A stretch of 64,000 bases of DNA from an uncultured Prevotella sp. (GCA_947304695.1 CAMZBS010000002.1:6715-70714), one strand, 5' to 3'. Positions 8,401-18,826 are shown, counted from the first letter of the stretch. Notes: generated by a model from the letters alone, not told the origin. A program made the numbers and translations.

Positions 8401-11400
8401 ATGAAAAAAATGTACTATTCGTTTGTAGCCCTGGTGCTGACCGTACTGGGTGCTATCAATGTGAGTGCAGGTGAGCGTATTGCGTTGACGGCCGACATGG
8501 TCTACTCGTACGACGGCTTCGGTGCTGACGCACAGAAGACTGGCCCGTGCGAAGGTGCCACCTGTATCTTTGAAGAGGCATCAGGTTGTCCTTTCGGCGA
8601 CACCCAATGCAATGCTTGGGTTGACCTGGGTGACTATGCCAAGCTCTATGTGAAGACAGAGAGCACCGATGCAAGCAAGGGTGATCCTCGCATCTTCATC
8701 AACCGCCTTGAGACTGAAGGCCAGTTCAATGAAGACAAGAGCGCATCTAAGCTGTTGCTCGTTCAGCCCTCAAGAACCAACGGTACTTGGGCAGAGGATT
8801 TCTACAAAGTTGATGAGGATGGTGTCATCATCGTCGACCTCATCAAGGTGAAGAAGGAGTTCGGTTTTGTCCACCTCCATTCAATCAAGGGCCCGACTTG
8901 GGATGCCCAGGCTATTCTTTACATGATCGAGGCTGAGAAGGCCGATCCGAAGCAGCAGGTGGGTTGGACCAACCTGATTAACAACAGCGATATGGAAGGC
9001 GATGACAACAGCTCGTTCTTTACGAAGGTTGCAAAGGGCGATCCTCTGCCTTCTGAGATTCAGGACGGTATCGGTAACGGTAACAGCCGTGGTATCATGA
9101 TTGCCGCTACTGCTAAGGAGACTGATCCTTGGGACAACCAGTTCTGGTTCCGCTTCAATGAGATTCTTCCTGCCGGTACCAAGTATCGCGTGTCGTTCGA
9201 CTACAGAGCTGATACTGCCACGGGCAACATCTCCACGCAGGCTCATGCTGAACCTTCTGATTACATCCATCACGAAATGCTGGGTGATTTCGCATTCGGT
9301 ACTGACTGGGCAACCTTTAGCAAGGAAGGTGAAGTTACAAGCCAGCAGGCTGGCCCCAACAGCGGTGGCGGTCTGTTCCAGTCTATCGCTTTCAACCTGA
9401 ACGACTTCGCTGATGCCAACAACTACTATTTCGACAACATCAAGTTCGAAATCTATAAGTTTGGTACTACCGTTACTTATTATAAGGATGTCATCAAGCT
9501 CGACTTCGGCTTTGGAACCAACATTCCTGAGCTGGTTGCTGCAACGGGTCAGCCCCGTCTCATCTATCCTGACGACTGCGCTACTGTGACCGTCGATGGC
9601 GAGGAATACGACATCGAGTCAATTGAGGCTTTTGCAGATGGACGCTTCTTCATCTTCCTCGAAGACCGTATCGACGGCGATGAGAGTGAGGTGATTGTGA
9701 CCTTCAACAATCCCACCGATCCTGCTTTCCAGCTGATCTATGCTGACGGTGAGAACAAGGGTAAGCCCGTCGCTAACTACGACGACGCTGCCGACTATGA
9801 TGAGGACATGGACGATGTGTTCCCCTACACCTATGCTAATCCTGTCATGATCAGTGCTGATCCTGAGCCGGGTTCGTTCAACCTGCCCAACAGCATTAAG
9901 GAATTCAAGGTGACCTTCGATAAGAACGTCAACTGCGAAAAGCTTGTGGCTACCATCAACAATCAGCCCTTGACCGTGAGCCCCGCCACTGGCCATGCTA
10001 CTGAAATCACTCTGACCCGCACCAGCGAGGGCGACCTGTCTACTGGTGCATACAGCATCCACCTCACGAAGGTATTCCCCGAGGTGATTACTTCTGAGAA
10101 AGACTTCACTGACACCATTTACGTGGTTAACGTAGGTGTGGTTGAACCCGATCCTGATGATGTTTACGAAAGCGTGATGCCCGACTACTTCACTGCTACT
10201 AATGGCGGTGGTATCCCCGAGGGCTGGTACATGGTCTATGACGGCGAACAGCGCTTCACTGCTCAGAGCTATAGTTCTGGTGCCAACATGAAGACCTACA
10301 GCGACGGTGGTGAGTTTACCCGTGGCTTCTATACACGTACCAATAACAATACAGCTGACCAGTGCATCGTGGAGTACGGTAACATGGAAGGCTATGAGCT
10401 GCCGCTGAAGGGTGGAAAGAGCTATACCATCCACTACAACGGTATGAACTGGAAGGGTGACACCTGGACTAAGTTTGAGATCCTGAACGAAAACGATGAA
10501 GTTCTCTTCACTCAGGTTGATAAGAATGCAGGTACTGTCAATGGTGGTCAAAACGTTGTGGTATCAGGTTCTAACTCTGTTGATATTCCTTTCACTCCCG
10601 AGGCTGATGGCAACTATAGACTGAAGTGGACACCTGCTGCCAATGCCAATGGTGACCTTGGTGGAGGTATGGTCGAGATTCTGCTGGCTAATCCCAGCGT
10701 GGTGCATGAGCCCAACATACCTGGTCTGAAGTACACCAAGCTGCTCAATGCTTCTCTTGAAAATGCTAAGAACGTACGCGCAGCCAATGGCGACGAGCGT
10801 TACGCTGGTGAGGCTTACAACACCCTCGACGCTGCTATCCAGAAGTATGAGGCTGAAATGCCTGGCTACACCGCTCCTTCTAAGTATGAAGAGGCTGCTA
10901 AGGTTCTCGATGATGCTGCTAAGGCTTTGAACGATCACCGTGCTCTCTGCGATGAGTATGACAAGCAGATTAAGAAGGCTATCGACGTTGTTCGCCAGAA
11001 CAGGGAGAACAAGTTTGCAGGTCACAAGCTCTATGCTGAGGTTAGCGAGGTTGTTGACAAGTATAATGGATCTTCTGAATGGCGCAACGTGGCCGACACG
11101 ATTGCCGATCCTACCGCTGAGAATTGGCAGCTGTTCTACAGCTACGACGTGCTGATGGAAGACGCTGCTTTGCAGCCTGCCATTGACGAGTTGACGGGTA
11201 TTGCAAATACCGCTACCCTGCTCTTCACTGAGGGCGTTTCTGCTCCTGAGAATGCAAATGGTGGCAAGGGTACTGGTGTGGCTGTCCTCGTTGACCGCCT
11301 GCGCCTGGGTGCCGATGCTCTGGTGAACTTGATTGCTCCTGATAAGAAGGATTCGGCTGCTGTGGCTGCTGCCGAGGCTCTGCCCGACGTGGTTGCTGCC

Positions 11401-12327
11401 CGCAACGCCCTGATCGATAGCGATCCTATTGCTGAGAAGCTGCAGCTGTTGCTGAAGCAGCAGCTCTTCACCCGCATCACTACTCCTGGTGATCCTGTGT
11501 TCGACGTGGTGACCGATACGCTGACTGGCGACGACAACTATCAGTCTTATGACATGAGCGTGTTCGTCAAGGCTCCTAACATCTACAAGCAGCAGGACAA
11601 CTTGGACTTCAACGCTGAGAATGTTCCTGGCTGGACTACTCCTGAAGGATTCAACGCTCCTGGTCTTACTGTTGGATGGGGCAGCACTGGTTCAAACGAA
11701 GCTATTCCTGTTGATGTAATGTTCCAGACATGGGGTGGTAGCTACCGTGTTGAGCAGACCGTGACCGACCTGCCCGCAGGTATCTACACTGTGAAGGTTG
11801 CCTTCGGTGAGCGCGACAACGGCAATGTGAACTCGCACATGGAGAACAGCTTCGCTTATGCAAGAACTTCTGAGACTGTGCTTCCCGATGCTGGTGAGAG
11901 CGACATCGATGCTGAACTGCGCGACCTGTACTTCGCCGCTTGGGGTGAGGGCAAGGGCATTGGCCAGGCATTCCCCTTCTGCTCTAACGACGGACAGACC
12001 GTGACGATGACCAACATCCCCGTTGCCGACGGTATCCTGACCATTGGTGTAAATGCTGCCGACGGTTCGCACACCTTCTTCAATGAGGTTCGTCTCTACA
12101 TCAACCTGCCGTACGAGGGCTTCGACTATGCTTCTGAGCTGGCAACTGTAAATGAGATGATCGAGTCGGGCATTGAGTCGAAGACCGTGGCTCCTGCCAA
12201 GGTTCGCGCTCTTGAGCTCTACGACCTGAACGGACGCCGCATCGTATCTGCTTCGCGTGGCATCGCTATCGTGAAGAAGTACATGAGCGACGGCACCGTC
12301 CGCATCGAAAAGGTTATCAAGAAGTAA
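8401..12327 (+). CDS. Giant secreted multidomain protein (1308 aa), partner of the preceding gene
   Basis: The start at 8401 (MKKMYYSF) gives a normal signal peptide; an in-frame ATG at 8395 adds only two residues. The first domain (about 25-180; LTADMV, then FINRLE, then GFVHLHSIKG) is clearly related to domains of the upstream 1666-aa protein. Beyond it are a galactose-binding-like domain (about 180-350), an Ig-like segment (FKVTFDKNVN, about 500-560), another beta-rich domain with KSYTIHYNGMNWKG, and an Ala-rich helical region (about 780-1050). A last beta-sandwich (LPAGIYTVKVAF) precedes a tail with YDLNGRRI. No catalytic motif was recognised. The gene has its own promoter and is bounded by terminators, so it is likely a separate unit controlled in parallel with its neighbours. 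A surface glycan-binding role is inferred from context. Confidence 0.85.
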   Translation: MKKMYYSFVALVLTVLGAINVSAGERIALTADMVYSYDGFGADAQKTGPCEGATCIFEEASGCPFGDTQCNAWVDLGDYAKLYVKTESTDASKGDPRIFINRLETEGQFNEDKSASKLLLVQPSRTNGTWAEDFYKVDEDGVIIVDLIKVKKEFGFVHLHSIKGPTWDAQAILYMIEAEKADPKQQVGWTNLINNSDMEGDDNSSFFTKVAKGDPLPSEIQDGIGNGNSRGIMIAATAKETDPWDNQFWFRFNEILPAGTKYRVSFDYRADTATGNISTQAHAEPSDYIHHEMLGDFAFGTDWATFSKEGEVTSQQAGPNSGGGLFQSIAFNLNDFADANNYYFDNIKFEIYKFGTTVTYYKDVIKLDFGFGTNIPELVAATGQPRLIYPDDCATVTVDGEEYDIESIEAFADGRFFIFLEDRIDGDESEVIVTFNNPTDPAFQLIYADGENKGKPVANYDDAADYDEDMDDVFPYTYANPVMISADPEPGSFNLPNSIKEFKVTFDKNVNCEKLVATINNQPLTVSPATGHATEITLTRTSEGDLSTGAYSIHLTKVFPEVITSEKDFTDTIYVVNVGVVEPDPDDVYESVMPDYFTATNGGGIPEGWYMVYDGEQRFTAQSYSSGANMKTYSDGGEFTRGFYTRTNNNTADQCIVEYGNMEGYELPLKGGKSYTIHYNGMNWKGDTWTKFEILNENDEVLFTQVDKNAGTVNGGQNVVVSGSNSVDIPFTPEADGNYRLKWTPAANANGDLGGGMVEILLANPSVVHEPNIPGLKYTKLLNASLENAKNVRAANGDERYAGEAYNTLDAAIQKYEAEMPGYTAPSKYEEAAKVLDDAAKALNDHRALCDEYDKQIKKAIDVVRQNRENKFAGHKLYAEVSEVVDKYNGSSEWRNVADTIADPTAENWQLFYSYDVLMEDAALQPAIDELTGIANTATLLFTEGVSAPENANGGKGTGVAVLVDRLRLGADALVNLIAPDKKDSAAVAAAEALPDVVAARNALIDSDPIAEKLQLLLKQQLFTRITTPGDPVFDVVTDTLTGDDNYQSYDMSVFVKAPNIYKQQDNLDFNAENVPGWTTPEGFNAPGLTVGWGSTGSNEAIPVDVMFQTWGGSYRVEQTVTDLPAGIYTVKVAFGERDNGNVNSHMENSFAYARTSETVLPDAGESDIDAELRDLYFAAWGEGKGIGQAFPFCSNDGQTVTMTNIPVADGILTIGVNAADGSHTFFNEVRLYINLPYEGFDYASELATVNEMIESGIESKTVAPAKVRALELYDLNGRRIVSASRGIAIVKKYMSDGTVRIEKVIKK

Positions 12328-12350
12328 AGACGCAACATAATCGTAACATT

Positions 12351-12387
12351 ACGAGACGTGGCCCATGGTCACGTCTCGTTTTTTTTG
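12351..12387 (+). terminator. Strong intrinsic terminator
   Basis: ACGAGACGTG (12351-12360) and CACGTCTCGT (12370-12379) form a perfect 10-bp stem with a 9-nt loop, followed at once by a run of T to 12386. Confidence 0.93.
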
Positions 12388-12389
12388 TC

Positions 12390-12397
12390 TACTTTTG
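12390..12397 (+). promoter_or_regulatory. -7 element (TACTTTTG) of the GH43-GH115-GH31 operon
   Basis: TACTTTTG matches TAnnTTTG, lies 28 bases before the GH43 start codon and immediately follows the terminator of the previous gene. No clear -33 element is visible, as is common for genes needing an activator. Confidence 0.6.
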
Positions 12398-12425
12398 CAC
12401 TATAAACCAATAACAGAAATAAATT

Positions 12426-14033
12426 ATGAAACGTACTTTATTGTTTTTCTCGTTGATCGTTTCTTCGTTGTTCATTGGCTCCGCAGGAGCACAGATCAAG
12501 AACCCGATGCTGTGGGCTGACGTGCCTGATCCTGATGTCATCCGTGTGGACGACACCTTCTATCTGGTTAGCACTACCATGCACCTGATGCCAGGTGCCC
12601 CCGTCATGGCATCGAAAGACCTGATGAACTGGGAGACTGTGGGTTATATCTTTGACAAGCTCACCGACTCACCAAAGTACGACCTGCAGGAAGGTACAGT
12701 CTACGGCCGTGGCCAGTGGGCCACTTCACTGAAATACCACGACGGTAAGTTCTGGGCGCTTTTGGCTCCCAACGAGGCAGGTGCAATGGGCGACACTTAT
12801 ATTTTTACTGCTCCAAAGGCCGAAGGCCCGTGGACTATTCATTCACGTTTGCGCCACTTCCACGATGCCACTTTGTTTTTTGATGACGACGGTACTCCAT
12901 ACGTTTTCTTTGGAACGGGCGAAATGTGTCAGTTGACCCGTGACTTGAAAGGTGTTGTCGAGGGCAGTCTTCGCCATTATTTCCAGCGTGAGGACGACGA
13001 GCGAGGACTGTTGGAAGGTACTCGCGTCATCAAGCATCGTGGAACCTATTACGCCCAGCTCATCAGTCACACCTATGCTCCAGGACGTCACCGTCGTGAG
13101 GTGTGCTATCGTACGAAGGACTTGAATGCCAAGTGGGAGAAGAACGTCATCTTGGAGAGCGACTTCGGAGGCTTTTCTTATCTGGCACAAGGAACAATCG
13201 TCGATACGGAGGATGGCGACTGGTATGGCATTATGTTCCAGGATCGTGGTGGCGTGGGCCGTGTGCTGACGCTTTCCCCCGTACGCTGGATTGACGGTTG
13301 GCCCATGCTGGGCGACGAGAACGGCAAGGTGCCTGCCACCATGCGCCCGCTGAAGAGTGGAGAACCTGAGAAGCACATTGTCTGTGCCGATGAATTCTCA
13401 TCCTCAGAAATGGGCCTGCACTGGCAGTGGAACCACAATCCTATAGACAATGCCTGGTCGCTGAAGGAGCGTCCTGGTTTCCTTCGCCTGAAGACCAACC
13501 GTGTGGTGCCCAACCTGTACCTGGCTCCCAACACGTTGACCCAGCGCATGGAAGGCCCCACATGTAGCGGAAATATTTGTATTGACTTTTCAAAGATGAA
13601 GGACGGCGACTGTGCTGGATTCTGTGCCTTCAATGGCGACAGCGGTGTGCTGACCTTGAAGAAGAAGGGCAAGAATGTCTCTCTTGAGATGAGTGAGCAG
13701 GTAGTCAGCCTGACCGACCGTGAAAAGGCTGTTACCAAGGTCGATGAGAAGGTGATTCAGGAAATAGCTCTGTCAAAGACGGCCCCTAAGGCCACGAAGA
13801 TATGGCTGCGCATCGATGGTGACTTCCAGCCTGGCCACAACGATGCTGCCAACTTCTACTACAGTCTTGATGGCGAGAATTGGGAGCAGATTGGCACGGA
13901 GAACTATCGCATGCGTTTCGATTATCGCCGTTTCTTCATGGGTTCCAAGTTTGCCATCTTCAACTATGCCACGAAGAAGGCAGGCGGTTATGTCGACGTG
14001 GACTTCTTCCACTATCATTGTGATCCGAAATAA
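12426..14033 (+). CDS. Glycoside hydrolase family 43 (beta-xylosidase / alpha-L-arabinofuranosidase type)
   Basis: A signal peptide ends near residue 22 (GSAGAQ). The five-bladed GH43 propeller follows. The three acidic catalytic residues fit Asp35 as general base (VPDPDVIRV), Asp147 as pKa modulator (HDATLFFDDDG) and Glu197 as general acid (LLEGTRVIK). After about residue 330 a second beta-sandwich module is present, as in exo-acting xylosidase and arabinofuranosidase members. The length of 535 aa is normal for the two-domain form. The likely reaction is release of xylose or arabinose from xylo-oligosaccharides in the periplasm or at the surface; the exact substrate cannot be read from sequence. 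It is first in an operon with GH115 (10-nt gap) and GH31. Confidence 0.93.
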   Translation: MKRTLLFFSLIVSSLFIGSAGAQIKNPMLWADVPDPDVIRVDDTFYLVSTTMHLMPGAPVMASKDLMNWETVGYIFDKLTDSPKYDLQEGTVYGRGQWATSLKYHDGKFWALLAPNEAGAMGDTYIFTAPKAEGPWTIHSRLRHFHDATLFFDDDGTPYVFFGTGEMCQLTRDLKGVVEGSLRHYFQREDDERGLLEGTRVIKHRGTYYAQLISHTYAPGRHRREVCYRTKDLNAKWEKNVILESDFGGFSYLAQGTIVDTEDGDWYGIMFQDRGGVGRVLTLSPVRWIDGWPMLGDENGKVPATMRPLKSGEPEKHIVCADEFSSSEMGLHWQWNHNPIDNAWSLKERPGFLRLKTNRVVPNLYLAPNTLTQRMEGPTCSGNICIDFSKMKDGDCAGFCAFNGDSGVLTLKKKGKNVSLEMSEQVVSLTDREKAVTKVDEKVIQEIALSKTAPKATKIWLRIDGDFQPGHNDAANFYYSLDGENWEQIGTENYRMRFDYRRFFMGSKFAIFNYATKKAGGYVDVDFFHYHCDPK

Positions 14034-14043
14034 TGAATGATCC

Positions 14044-16569
14044 ATGAAGCGAGTAACAGCATTGTTCTTTCTCCTATTGGCCGTTGTGACCGTTTGGCCA
14101 CAGCAGCCAATAGTCTCATTTGAAACTACACAGGGCTTCTGCCTGGCTAATGAGAAGGGCTTGGCTACGCTCTGTGTGGACGACCGCGATAACAAGAGTG
14201 TAGTCAGGGCTGTGCATGACTTAGCTGCCGACGTGGAACGGGTGACGGGACGGCGGCCTGCTATCGAAAAGAAAGCCAAGAAGGGTGGGGTTGTTATCGG
14301 TACCATCGGAGAAAGCCGCTTCGTCGATGCCTTGGTCAAGAAGGGCCAGCTCAGCGTTGAGGGCATCCGTGGCCAGTGGGAGTCGTTTGTCATCCAGACC
14401 GTGGGCGACCAGCTTGTCGTGGCAGGCAGCGACCGCCGTGGCACTATCTACGGCATCTATGAGCTGAGCAAGCAGATGGGTGTGTCGCCTTGGTACTGGT
14501 GGGCTGATGTGCCCGTGGCACACCATAATAATATATATGTACGCCCGGGGCGGTATGTCACCCCTTCGCCCACAGTGCGCTATCGTGGCATCTTCATTAA
14601 CGACGAAGACTGGGGCTTAAAGCCTTGGGCTGCCAAGAACTTCGAGAAAGAGCTGGGCGATATCGGACCAAAGACCTACGCTAAGGTCTGCGAGCTGCTG
14701 TTGCGCCTCCGTGCCAATATGCTGGCGCCGGCCATGCATTCCTGTACGGGTGCTTTCTATTCGCATCCGGAGAGCAAAGTTGTTTGCGATTCGTTCGGCA
14801 TTGTCATCACCACCAGCCACTGTGAGCCGCTGTTGCTGAACAATGCTGCCGAGAGCGAATGGAGTCAGCAGCGTGACGGCGACTGGAACTACAAGACCAA
14901 CCGCGAAACTATTTGGAAGAAATGGGACGACCGGTTGGCTGAGGCAGCCCAGTATGAAAACATCTATACTGTGGCCATGCGTGGTGTTCACGATGCCGGC
15001 CTCCGTGGCAACCTGCCCATGGAAGAGCGTGTGCCGCTCATTGAAAAGGTCATCGCCGAGCAGCGTGACCTCCTTGAGAAACACCAAGCATATACGCCCC
15101 TCACTCTTCGTGGGATTCCCCAAATCTTCGTTCCCTACAAGGAAACGATGGACATCTATGAAAACGGTCTGCGTGTGCCCGACGACATCACGCTGGTGTG
15201 GGTCGACGACAATTACGGTTACATGAAGCGCGTGTCCAGTCCTGAAGAACAGAAACGGTCGGGCAGGGCAGGTGTCTATTATCACCTCTCTTATTTAGGT
15301 GCCCCTCATGATTACCTGTGGTTGAACACCACGCCCCCCGTGTTGATGTACGAAGAGTTGAAGAAAGCCTACGACAACGGTGCCGATCGTTACTGGCTGC
15401 TGAACGTGGGCGACATCAAGCCCATGGAGTTGGGCATCCAGACCTTCATGGACATGGCTTGGGACATCAACGCCTTCACCATGGAGAACGTGAACCGCCA
15501 TCAGGCCGCATTTCTTGCCACTCTTTTCGGTTCAGCCAACAGTTCAGTGAAGGGCAGCACTGCCGCCGTCATCCAGGACGTACTCGACACCTACTACCGC
15601 CTGGCCTGGAGCCGCAAGCCCGAGTTCATGGGCTGGGAGTATGAATGGGACGATAAAGCTCATACCGGCCTGAAGTCCACTGAGTTTTCTTTCCAGAACT
15701 ACGACGAGGCCCAACATCGCTTGGCCGACTACCAGCGCATCAGTGACGCTGTTGAAAAGCTTTCACTCGTCACTCGTCACCCTTCTCTTTTCCATCTCCT
15801 TCAGTTCCCCGTTCAGGCTGCCTGTCAGATGAACCGTAAGTTCCTGATGGCACAGTTGAACCAAGAGCTGGTGACCGAAGGACGTCTGGCTGAAGCCAAC
15901 TGGGCCGCTCGGCAGATGGAACTGGCCTACGACAGCATCGAGACCTTGCATCGCCGTTACAATGAGCAGGCGGATGGCAAGTGGCGTGGTATGATGTCGC
16001 ATGCCGTCAGTTTCACCCCCACTGCCCAATACTATCAGAAACCGCAGGTCATTTATACCGAAGGTGCGGGCGAGAAAAGCGTTTCGCTGATTCCCGCCAA
16101 AAGTGCAGAACAGCAAGGATGTTGTGTAATCGACCTTGGTTCTTTCGTAAAGAAGGACAGTGGTGTACAGCTGGTCAAGGGCTTAGGCTACGACTGGCAA
16201 GTGGTGCAATTGCAGCAGGGACAGGTGAGCTATGAACTGCCGTCCGTAGACCGCGATACGGTTGAGGTGTTGCTGTATGCTGTTCCCTTCTGGCCGATTT
16301 ATAAAGGTAAGAGTAACCGTATCGGCATTAGCATGGACGGTGGGGCGATGCAGGTGTTTGAAAACAAGTTCAAAGAATACGACCGCACATGGAAAGACCA
16401 GGTCATGCGCAATGGCATAGCTTGCCGTCTGCGTTTTGCCGTTGATGCTACGCAACCACGTCACATCCTGACCCTTCACACTGTGGATGCCGGGCAGATG
16501 GTGCAGCGTGTCATGGCAGACTGGGGTGGCCTGCTGCCGTCGTATATTGGCCCCGAAATCAAGAAATAA
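14044..16569 (+). CDS. Glycoside hydrolase family 115 (xylan alpha-1,2-glucuronidase)
   Basis: The 841-aa protein has a signal peptide (about residues 1-19) and GH115 hallmarks: YGIYELSKQMGVSPWYWWAD in the first domain, then FINDEDWGLKPWA, LLLRLRANMLAPAMH and SHCEPLLLNNAAESEW in the catalytic barrel. A C-terminal beta-rich module (about 640-841) is also typical. GH115 enzymes remove (4-O-methyl)-glucuronic acid from internal and terminal xylose of glucuronoxylan, unlike GH67. It begins 10 bases after GH43 and ends 43 bases before GH31, all on one strand, consistent with a single mRNA. This is the enzyme that most directly points to glucuronoxylan as target of the locus. Confidence 0.95.
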   Translation: MKRVTALFFLLLAVVTVWPQQPIVSFETTQGFCLANEKGLATLCVDDRDNKSVVRAVHDLAADVERVTGRRPAIEKKAKKGGVVIGTIGESRFVDALVKKGQLSVEGIRGQWESFVIQTVGDQLVVAGSDRRGTIYGIYELSKQMGVSPWYWWADVPVAHHNNIYVRPGRYVTPSPTVRYRGIFINDEDWGLKPWAAKNFEKELGDIGPKTYAKVCELLLRLRANMLAPAMHSCTGAFYSHPESKVVCDSFGIVITTSHCEPLLLNNAAESEWSQQRDGDWNYKTNRETIWKKWDDRLAEAAQYENIYTVAMRGVHDAGLRGNLPMEERVPLIEKVIAEQRDLLEKHQAYTPLTLRGIPQIFVPYKETMDIYENGLRVPDDITLVWVDDNYGYMKRVSSPEEQKRSGRAGVYYHLSYLGAPHDYLWLNTTPPVLMYEELKKAYDNGADRYWLLNVGDIKPMELGIQTFMDMAWDINAFTMENVNRHQAAFLATLFGSANSSVKGSTAAVIQDVLDTYYRLAWSRKPEFMGWEYEWDDKAHTGLKSTEFSFQNYDEAQHRLADYQRISDAVEKLSLVTRHPSLFHLLQFPVQAACQMNRKFLMAQLNQELVTEGRLAEANWAARQMELAYDSIETLHRRYNEQADGKWRGMMSHAVSFTPTAQYYQKPQVIYTEGAGEKSVSLIPAKSAEQQGCCVIDLGSFVKKDSGVQLVKGLGYDWQVVQLQQGQVSYELPSVDRDTVEVLLYAVPFWPIYKGKSNRIGISMDGGAMQVFENKFKEYDRTWKDQVMRNGIACRLRFAVDATQPRHILTLHTVDAGQMVQRVMADWGGLLPSYIGPEIKK

Positions 16570-16612
16570 GCATGTATGGGCTGGGTCTCCCAGTCTCTAA
16601 AAAGAAGAAACG

Positions 16613-18814
16613 ATGAAAAGAATATTCTGTACTGTGGCGTTATGCCTGGCAGTCCTGATGGTTCAGGCTGCAACCGTGACGTTTGGAAAAGGACGGCTCA
16701 CGACAACCATTTTGGGCAAGAATGCCGTGCGCATTCAGTATGTGGAAACTGGCCAGGGCGAGGCGGCTGTGAATGACCTGCCCGATTGGCTCTATGTCAT
16801 TCACGACGAGGTGAAAAGCAAGGACATTGCCGTTAGCGTGGATGCTGAACGACAGATTGTTACGGTGAAGGACAAGAAAGGACACGTTGTCTTCACAGCC
16901 ACTGGCCATCAGTTGCAGGGCGGTGAGGCTCAGCTGACGTTTGCCTCGCCTAAGGACGAATGTCTGGTTGGTCTGGGACAGTTTCAGGACGACTATCTGA
17001 ACGTGCGTGGCCTCTCACGTCGGCTCACGCAGGTGAACACGCAGATCAGCCTGCCCATGCTCCTGTCGAGTAAGGGTTACGGCATACTGTGGAACAACTA
17101 CGGCTTGACCGAGTTCAATCCCTGTGGTCAGCATGTTGCCTTGCAGAAAGGCGAAGGTGCAGGACAGAGCGAAGTGGTGAACGTCACTTCTACGGAAGGT
17201 GGAAAACAGGAAGTGCGCCAGCGCAACATCTTTTCTGCTTCCATTGAAGTGACCGAGTCTGGCGACTATGCCCTGTTGCTTGATGTGGGACAGAAGATGG
17301 CGCGTCGCCACCAATTGACCATTGACGGACAGCAGGTTATCAACATGCAGAACCTCTGGTTGCCGCCCACCGCCTCAAAGATAGTTCATTTAGAGGCTGG
17401 CCATCACACTGTGTCGGCAGAGCTGACGAAGGACGATAAGCCTGTCTTATATTATAATAAGGTGAAGGACCAGACCGTTTTCCGCTCACCCGTAGCCGCT
17501 GCCGTCGACTACACCGTGTTTGTCGGTTCTCCCGATGAGGTCATTGCCACCTACCGCCATCTGACGGGCCCCGCACCCCTCATGCCCAGCTGGGCTTTGG
17601 GTTATGTTCATTGTCGCGAGCGTTTCCACTCGTCGCAGGAGATTCTGGAAACAGCCAACCGCTTCCGCAAGGAGCAACTGCCTGTCGATGTGTTGGTGCA
17701 GGACTGGCAGTACTGGGGCAAGTATGGCTGGAACTCCATGCGGTTCGACGAAGACCATTATCCCGACCCGCGTGCGCTGACCGACAGTCTTCACCGCATG
17801 GGCATCCGACTGATGCTGAGCGTGTGGTCTAAGATTGACAAGAACAGCGAGGTGGGACGCGAGATGCTGGCCCAGGACTATTACATCCCCGGTACCGACT
17901 GGATTGATTTCTTCAATCCCGAAGCTGCAGCCGCTTACTGGCGCAACTTCAGTGAGCGGTTAGTGCCCTTAGGCATCGATGCCTGGTGGCAGGATGCCAC
18001 TGAGCCTGAAAACGACGACCTGCTGGGCCGGAAGGTCAATCATGGGAAGTGGGCTGGTGAACTGGTGCGCAACGTCTATCCGCTTTTGGTGAATAAAACC
18101 GTGTATGAAGGATTGACGGGAGTCTCTGGCAACTCCGCTTCTCCCCTTATTCTTACCCGTTGCGGCTTCCCGGGCATTCAGCGTTATGGCTCGGCCTTAT
18201 GGAGCGGCGATGTGGGCAATGACTGGGAAACTTTCCGCAGACAAATAGTGGCCGGACTGGGTGTGCAGGCTGCTGGTGTGCCCTGGTGGACCTACGACGC
18301 AGGCGGCTTCTTCCGTCCTGGCGACCAATACTCCAACCAGCAATATATTGAGCGCATGCTGCGTTGGATTGAGACCAGTGTCTATCTGCCCCTGATGCGA
18401 GTGCATGGCTACATGAGCAACACTGAGCCTTGGAACTATGGCCCCGAGGCACAGGCCATCATTGCCGACTGTTTGCGTGAGCGCCAGCAGCTGCGTCCCT
18501 ATCTGGAGCAGTGTGCAAAGCGCATTTCCAAGGAGGGCTATACGCTGATGCGTCCGCTCATCTTTGATTTCTCCGACGATCCCGAGGCTTTGAAGCAAAA
18601 GTATGAGTATATGTTCGGACCGGCTTTGCTCATCAGTCCAGTTACGGAACAGGGCGTCACCACATGGCGCACTTACCTGCCCATGAACAAGAAGGGCTGG
18701 AAAGACTACCGTACTGGTCGTTATTACGATGGCGGCCAGTATGTCACGACGACGGTCGACAAAGGCCATATCCCCGTTTTCATCAGGGGTGGGGTGAAGT
18801 TCTTGTTCAAATAA
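16613..18814 (+). CDS. Glycoside hydrolase family 31 (alpha-xylosidase-like) with PA14-like insert
   Basis: A signal peptide ends at about residue 20 (VQA). The N-terminal beta-sandwich is interrupted by a PA14-like stretch (about 205-270; ESGDYALLLDVG). The GH31 barrel carries the nucleophile Asp461 in AWWQDATEPE and the acid/base Asp533 in SGDVGNDWE, plus AGVPWWTYDAGGFF and LMRVHGYMSNTEPW. A PA14-like insert is known from Bacteroides alpha-xylosidases. At 733 aa the protein is shorter than many of these (about 950) because the C-terminal beta modules are reduced. Substrate may be an alpha-xyloside or alpha-glucoside; with GH43 and GH115 beside it a role in side-chain removal from plant hemicellulose is plausible. 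Confidence 0.92.
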   Translation: MKRIFCTVALCLAVLMVQAATVTFGKGRLTTTILGKNAVRIQYVETGQGEAAVNDLPDWLYVIHDEVKSKDIAVSVDAERQIVTVKDKKGHVVFTATGHQLQGGEAQLTFASPKDECLVGLGQFQDDYLNVRGLSRRLTQVNTQISLPMLLSSKGYGILWNNYGLTEFNPCGQHVALQKGEGAGQSEVVNVTSTEGGKQEVRQRNIFSASIEVTESGDYALLLDVGQKMARRHQLTIDGQQVINMQNLWLPPTASKIVHLEAGHHTVSAELTKDDKPVLYYNKVKDQTVFRSPVAAAVDYTVFVGSPDEVIATYRHLTGPAPLMPSWALGYVHCRERFHSSQEILETANRFRKEQLPVDVLVQDWQYWGKYGWNSMRFDEDHYPDPRALTDSLHRMGIRLMLSVWSKIDKNSEVGREMLAQDYYIPGTDWIDFFNPEAAAAYWRNFSERLVPLGIDAWWQDATEPENDDLLGRKVNHGKWAGELVRNVYPLLVNKTVYEGLTGVSGNSASPLILTRCGFPGIQRYGSALWSGDVGNDWETFRRQIVAGLGVQAAGVPWWTYDAGGFFRPGDQYSNQQYIERMLRWIETSVYLPLMRVHGYMSNTEPWNYGPEAQAIIADCLRERQQLRPYLEQCAKRISKEGYTLMRPLIFDFSDDPEALKQKYEYMFGPALLISPVTEQGVTTWRTYLPMNKKGWKDYRTGRYYDGGQYVTTTVDKGHIPVFIRGGVKFLFK

Positions 18815-18826
18815 CATCGTCTGGAA

